This document shows positions 62,150-64,000 of a stretch of DNA of 64,000 bases, piece after piece. Source of the DNA: Alphaproteobacteria bacterium (GTDB taxonomy: Bacteria > Pseudomonadota > Alphaproteobacteria > Thalassobaculales > Thalassobaculaceae); assembly GCA_022822665.1 (NCBI GenBank), contig JAJEAR010000076.1, positions 1 through 64,000 of the forward strand, read 5' to 3'. The position numbers and the translations under genes were made by a program. The notes beneath the pieces are model-generated. The model ran no database searches. It was not told where the DNA came from and worked only from the letters and a program-made list of their open reading frames with translations. Every line of letters begins with the position of its first letter. Position 1 is the first letter of the stretch.

Positions 62150-63010
62150 CTATTCCCAGTCCGCCTCGCGCAGTGCCGGCACGTAGCGGCGGCTGACCGG
62201 CACTTCGGACCCGTTTTCCAGAACAACCACGGTCCGCCCGGCGCGCCGCATGATCCTGCTGACCGCGGCCCGCGCTATCCAGTGCGAACGGTGAACCTGC
62301 ATCCCCTCGGTTGTCCCCAGTTCCCTCAGCGCGTCGCCGAAGCGCATCAGCACCAGGTCCGAGCCCCTGTCGGTGTGGACCTCGACATAATGGTCGCGCA
62401 TCTGAAGGTGCAGCAGCCGGCCGCGCCGGGCCAGCGGCAGGCGCTCGAGCAATGGCGGAACGACAGCCGCACCCGCGGTCCGCTGCCCGGAATCCCCCGT
62501 AGCCGGCGGCACGGCGAAGGGAGCGCCGGAACCGGAGATCAGCGGCAGTTCGATCATCGTCCAGACGATCAGGCTCAACGCCATGTGGACCAGCGCCACG
62601 GCCAGGAACAGCTCACCGCTCGGAAACGCCTCCGGCGGCGAGGCGGAAAACAGCAAGATCAGGGCGGATACCAGCGCCGTTCCCGGCACGGCGGCGGCGA
62701 GGCTGCCGCCAAGGACACAGACGATGACCGGCACACGACCGGAAAACCACGTCACCGCAGGCAGGATGCAGGCGAGGGCTAACGCCCAGTTGCCGGCAAC
62801 CGAAAGGACCCAGTAGGCCATCCGTTCGCCGAGCGGCATCCGCAGGTAGGTACCGAACGGGCCGAGATAGCCGAGGAACAGGACCGCGATGGCGAGCCCC
62901 GCCAGGTGCCAGCGCAGACGGCGCCAGGTGAACCATTCGCGAAACGTGAATTGCCGCTGCGGCGCCGTTCGCGAAGGATTCCGTCTGTTGACGCAATCGC
63001 CGTTGGACAT
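62150..63010 (-). CDS. Membrane-bound LytTR-family transcriptional regulator
   Basis: A 286-aa regulator. The N-terminal part has about four membrane helices (about 40-165, for example LAGLAIAVLFLGYLGPFGTY). The C-terminal LytTR DNA-binding domain (about 195-286) contains LLHLQMRDHYVEVHTDRG, MRFGDALRELG, QVHRSHWIARAAV and VPVSRRYVPALR. The membrane part presumably senses an envelope signal, as in other membrane LytTR proteins. It is divergent from DUF2141 and carotenoid oxygenase genes with only 62 bases between, so it likely controls them. ATG 63010 was preferred over the longer frame, which lacks a ribosome site. Confidence 0.88.
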   Translation of the reverse strand: MSNGDCVNRRNPSRTAPQRQFTFREWFTWRRLRWHLAGLAIAVLFLGYLGPFGTYLRMPLGERMAYWVLSVAGNWALALACILPAVTWFSGRVPVIVCVLGGSLAAAVPGTALVSALILLFSASPPEAFPSGELFLAVALVHMALSLIVWTMIELPLISGSGAPFAVPPATGDSGQRTAGAAVVPPLLERLPLARRGRLLHLQMRDHYVEVHTDRGSDLVLMRFGDALRELGTTEGMQVHRSHWIARAAVSRIMRRAGRTVVVLENGSEVPVSRRYVPALREADWE

Positions 63011-63072
63011 TCCCGTCCCCCGTGCTTCCTCAACGACACGCAACATACGCACTCGAAAGGGAGTACCAAAGA

Positions 63073-63570
63073 ATGAAGCGGATTCCTCTCCTTCTCGCCG
63101 CAGGAGTGTTTCTCTCCGGTCTGCCGGCGCTGACCACACCCGGGATCGGTGGCGCGGCGCTCGCCGCGGAACTGACGATCGCGGTCAGCGGCATCACGTC
63201 GGCCGAGGGGCGGGTCTATGTCTCGGTCCACCGCGAGGGTGAGAACGTCTCCTTTCCCGACACCGAAAGTGCTATCGCCGGCGCATGGCGCCTGGCGCGA
63301 GAGGGCGGGTTCAACATCTCGTTCTCCGGTCTGGAACCCGGCCGGTACGCCGTGAGCGGCTTTCATGACACCGACGACGATGGCGAACTCGACGCGAACC
63401 TGCTCGGCGTTCCCACCGAGAGCTTCGGCTTCGGCAACGGCGCATTGGGCCTCTTCGGCCCCGCAAGCTTCGAGGACTCCTCGATCGCCCTGAAGCAGAC
63501 GGAAACGATCCGGCTGCCGATCGGAGAGTCCGGTCCCGCCGCTTCGGCAGACCGGAAGAGCGACCAATGA
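63073..63570 (+). CDS. Secreted DUF2141-family protein
   Basis: A 165-aa exported protein. A signal peptide (RIPLLLAAGVFLSGLPALTT, cleavage after ALAA near residue 32) is followed by the DUF2141 pattern: GRVYVSVHREGENVSFPD, LEPGRYAVSGFHDTDDDGEL and LLGVPTESFGFGNGALG. The role is unknown. ATG 63073 follows AAGGGAG. Its stop overlaps the carotenoid oxygenase start by 4 bases (ATGA), so the two are coupled and may act on the same compound, probably a carotenoid. Confidence 0.9.
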   Translation: MKRIPLLLAAGVFLSGLPALTTPGIGGAALAAELTIAVSGITSAEGRVYVSVHREGENVSFPDTESAIAGAWRLAREGGFNISFSGLEPGRYAVSGFHDTDDDGELDANLLGVPTESFGFGNGALGLFGPASFEDSSIALKQTETIRLPIGESGPAASADRKSDQ

Positions 63571-64000
63571 CGATCAGCGGTATTCCGCGCCGCGGACTTC
63601 TGGCTGCGTCGGCCGCCTGCGGCCTGGCGCACCTGGCCCCTTTCGCGTCCGCCCTGGCCGGTGCCGGCGAGAACTGGAGCGACGCCTTTGACGCCGCGCT
63701 GGAACGCGACGGGATGCTGCTGGGCTGGAAGACGCCACCGGACCGGCTGGACACCGCCGCGCTCAGCGTCTCGGGCACCTGGCCGAACGGGCTGAGCGGC
63801 CGCTTCTACCGCAATGGCCCGTCGATACATGACCGTTTCGACCGCCGCTACAGTCACTGGTTCGATGGCGACGGCATGATCCAGGAATTCGCCATCGACG
63901 GTGGAAGGATTGCCCATCGCGGCAGGGTCATCCGAACGCCAAAGCTGGACCGGGAGGACGCGGCCGGGCGACGACTCCACGATGGTTTCGGTACCCACCT
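63567..64000 (+). CDS. Carotenoid cleavage oxygenase family protein, N-terminal part (runs off the right edge)
   Basis: An Fe(II) dioxygenase of the carotenoid/stilbene cleavage family, cut by the window edge after about 144 codons. It has a Tat-like signal (RRGLLAASAACGLAHLAPFA, 8-27). The family motifs LSGRFYRNGPS and HWFDGDGMIQEF are followed by RVIRTPKLDRED. The iron ligands lie beyond the edge. An exported family member coupled to a secreted DUF2141 protein and beside a LytTR regulator suggests a periplasmic cleavage system. ATG 63567 overlaps the DUF2141 stop. Confidence 0.9.
   Translation, partial: MTISGIPRRGLLAASAACGLAHLAPFASALAGAGENWSDAFDAALERDGMLLGWKTPPDRLDTAALSVSGTWPNGLSGRFYRNGPSIHDRFDRRYSHWFDGDGMIQEFAIDGGRIAHRGRVIRTPKLDREDAAGRRLHDGFGTH

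Overview
The window is a high-G+C bacterial chromosome segment, most likely from an alphaproteobacterium, possibly a Rhodospirillales-like environmental lineage. The evidence is as follows. The left edge has tRNA-Tyr, tRNA-Gly and tuf on the minus strand beside a divergent rlmB-type methyltransferase, an arrangement familiar from Alphaproteobacteria. Phosphatidylserine decarboxylase and PssA form an overlapping pair, and hpf-ptsN follow each other. ABC importers and small-molecule catabolic enzymes are unusually abundant. No rRNA, CRISPR array or intact insertion sequence was seen.

Layout. 1-5571 is housekeeping: tuf (cut by the edge), two tRNAs, a SpoU-family rRNA methyltransferase, a LysM surface protein with a 135-bp coding tandem repeat, and psd-pssA. 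5742-13051 holds catabolic genes: an AtuA-like pair, a ThDP enzyme, an SDR with Phe in place of the catalytic Tyr, an HpcH/HpaI aldolase, a D-2-hydroxyacid dehydrogenase and a glycosidase-like protein. 13147-17688 is a complete sugar ABC importer. 17829-18918 is hpf-ptsN. 18946-22706 holds an SDR, a phytanoyl-CoA-dioxygenase-like enzyme, a luciferase-like oxidoreductase and an FAH-family hydrolase.

22707-28225 looks accessory: an MNT-HEPN fusion, a VOC protein, and a lower-G+C overlapping pair made of an unknown small protein and a 421-aa protein whose C-terminus looks like an ImmA/IrrE peptidase with all zinc ligands lost. 28226-34528 has a hydrolase and a minus-strand unit (DUF1330-like protein, 1195-aa double ABC exporter, D-lactate-dehydrogenase-like flavoprotein). 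34748-40040 is a tight plus-strand cluster of flavin oxidase, cupin, two paralogous amidohydrolases, Rieske protein and duplicated VOC protein, probably one uncharacterised catabolic pathway. 40230-44596 is an RND efflux pump.

45444-52581 is a peptide-type ABC importer followed by a D-carbamoylase-like hydrolase and a convergent carbamoylsarcosine-amidase-like hydrolase, which suggests uptake and breakdown of N-carbamoyl or ureido compounds. 52582-61308 is a looser, gap-rich stretch: DMT exporter, a type IA topoisomerase divergent from a LysR regulator with a clear T-N11-A palindrome between them, an AlkD-like glycosylase and an AbrB/PIN toxin-antitoxin pair. 61309-64000 holds a DsbA-like isomerase and a membrane LytTR regulator divergent from a DUF2141 protein and a carotenoid oxygenase cut by the right edge.

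Both ABC importers have a strong hairpin directly after the binding-protein gene. Several promoters share a TTGYG-(16-18 nt)-TAnnnT pattern. Functions are read from sequence motifs only; no database search was run.
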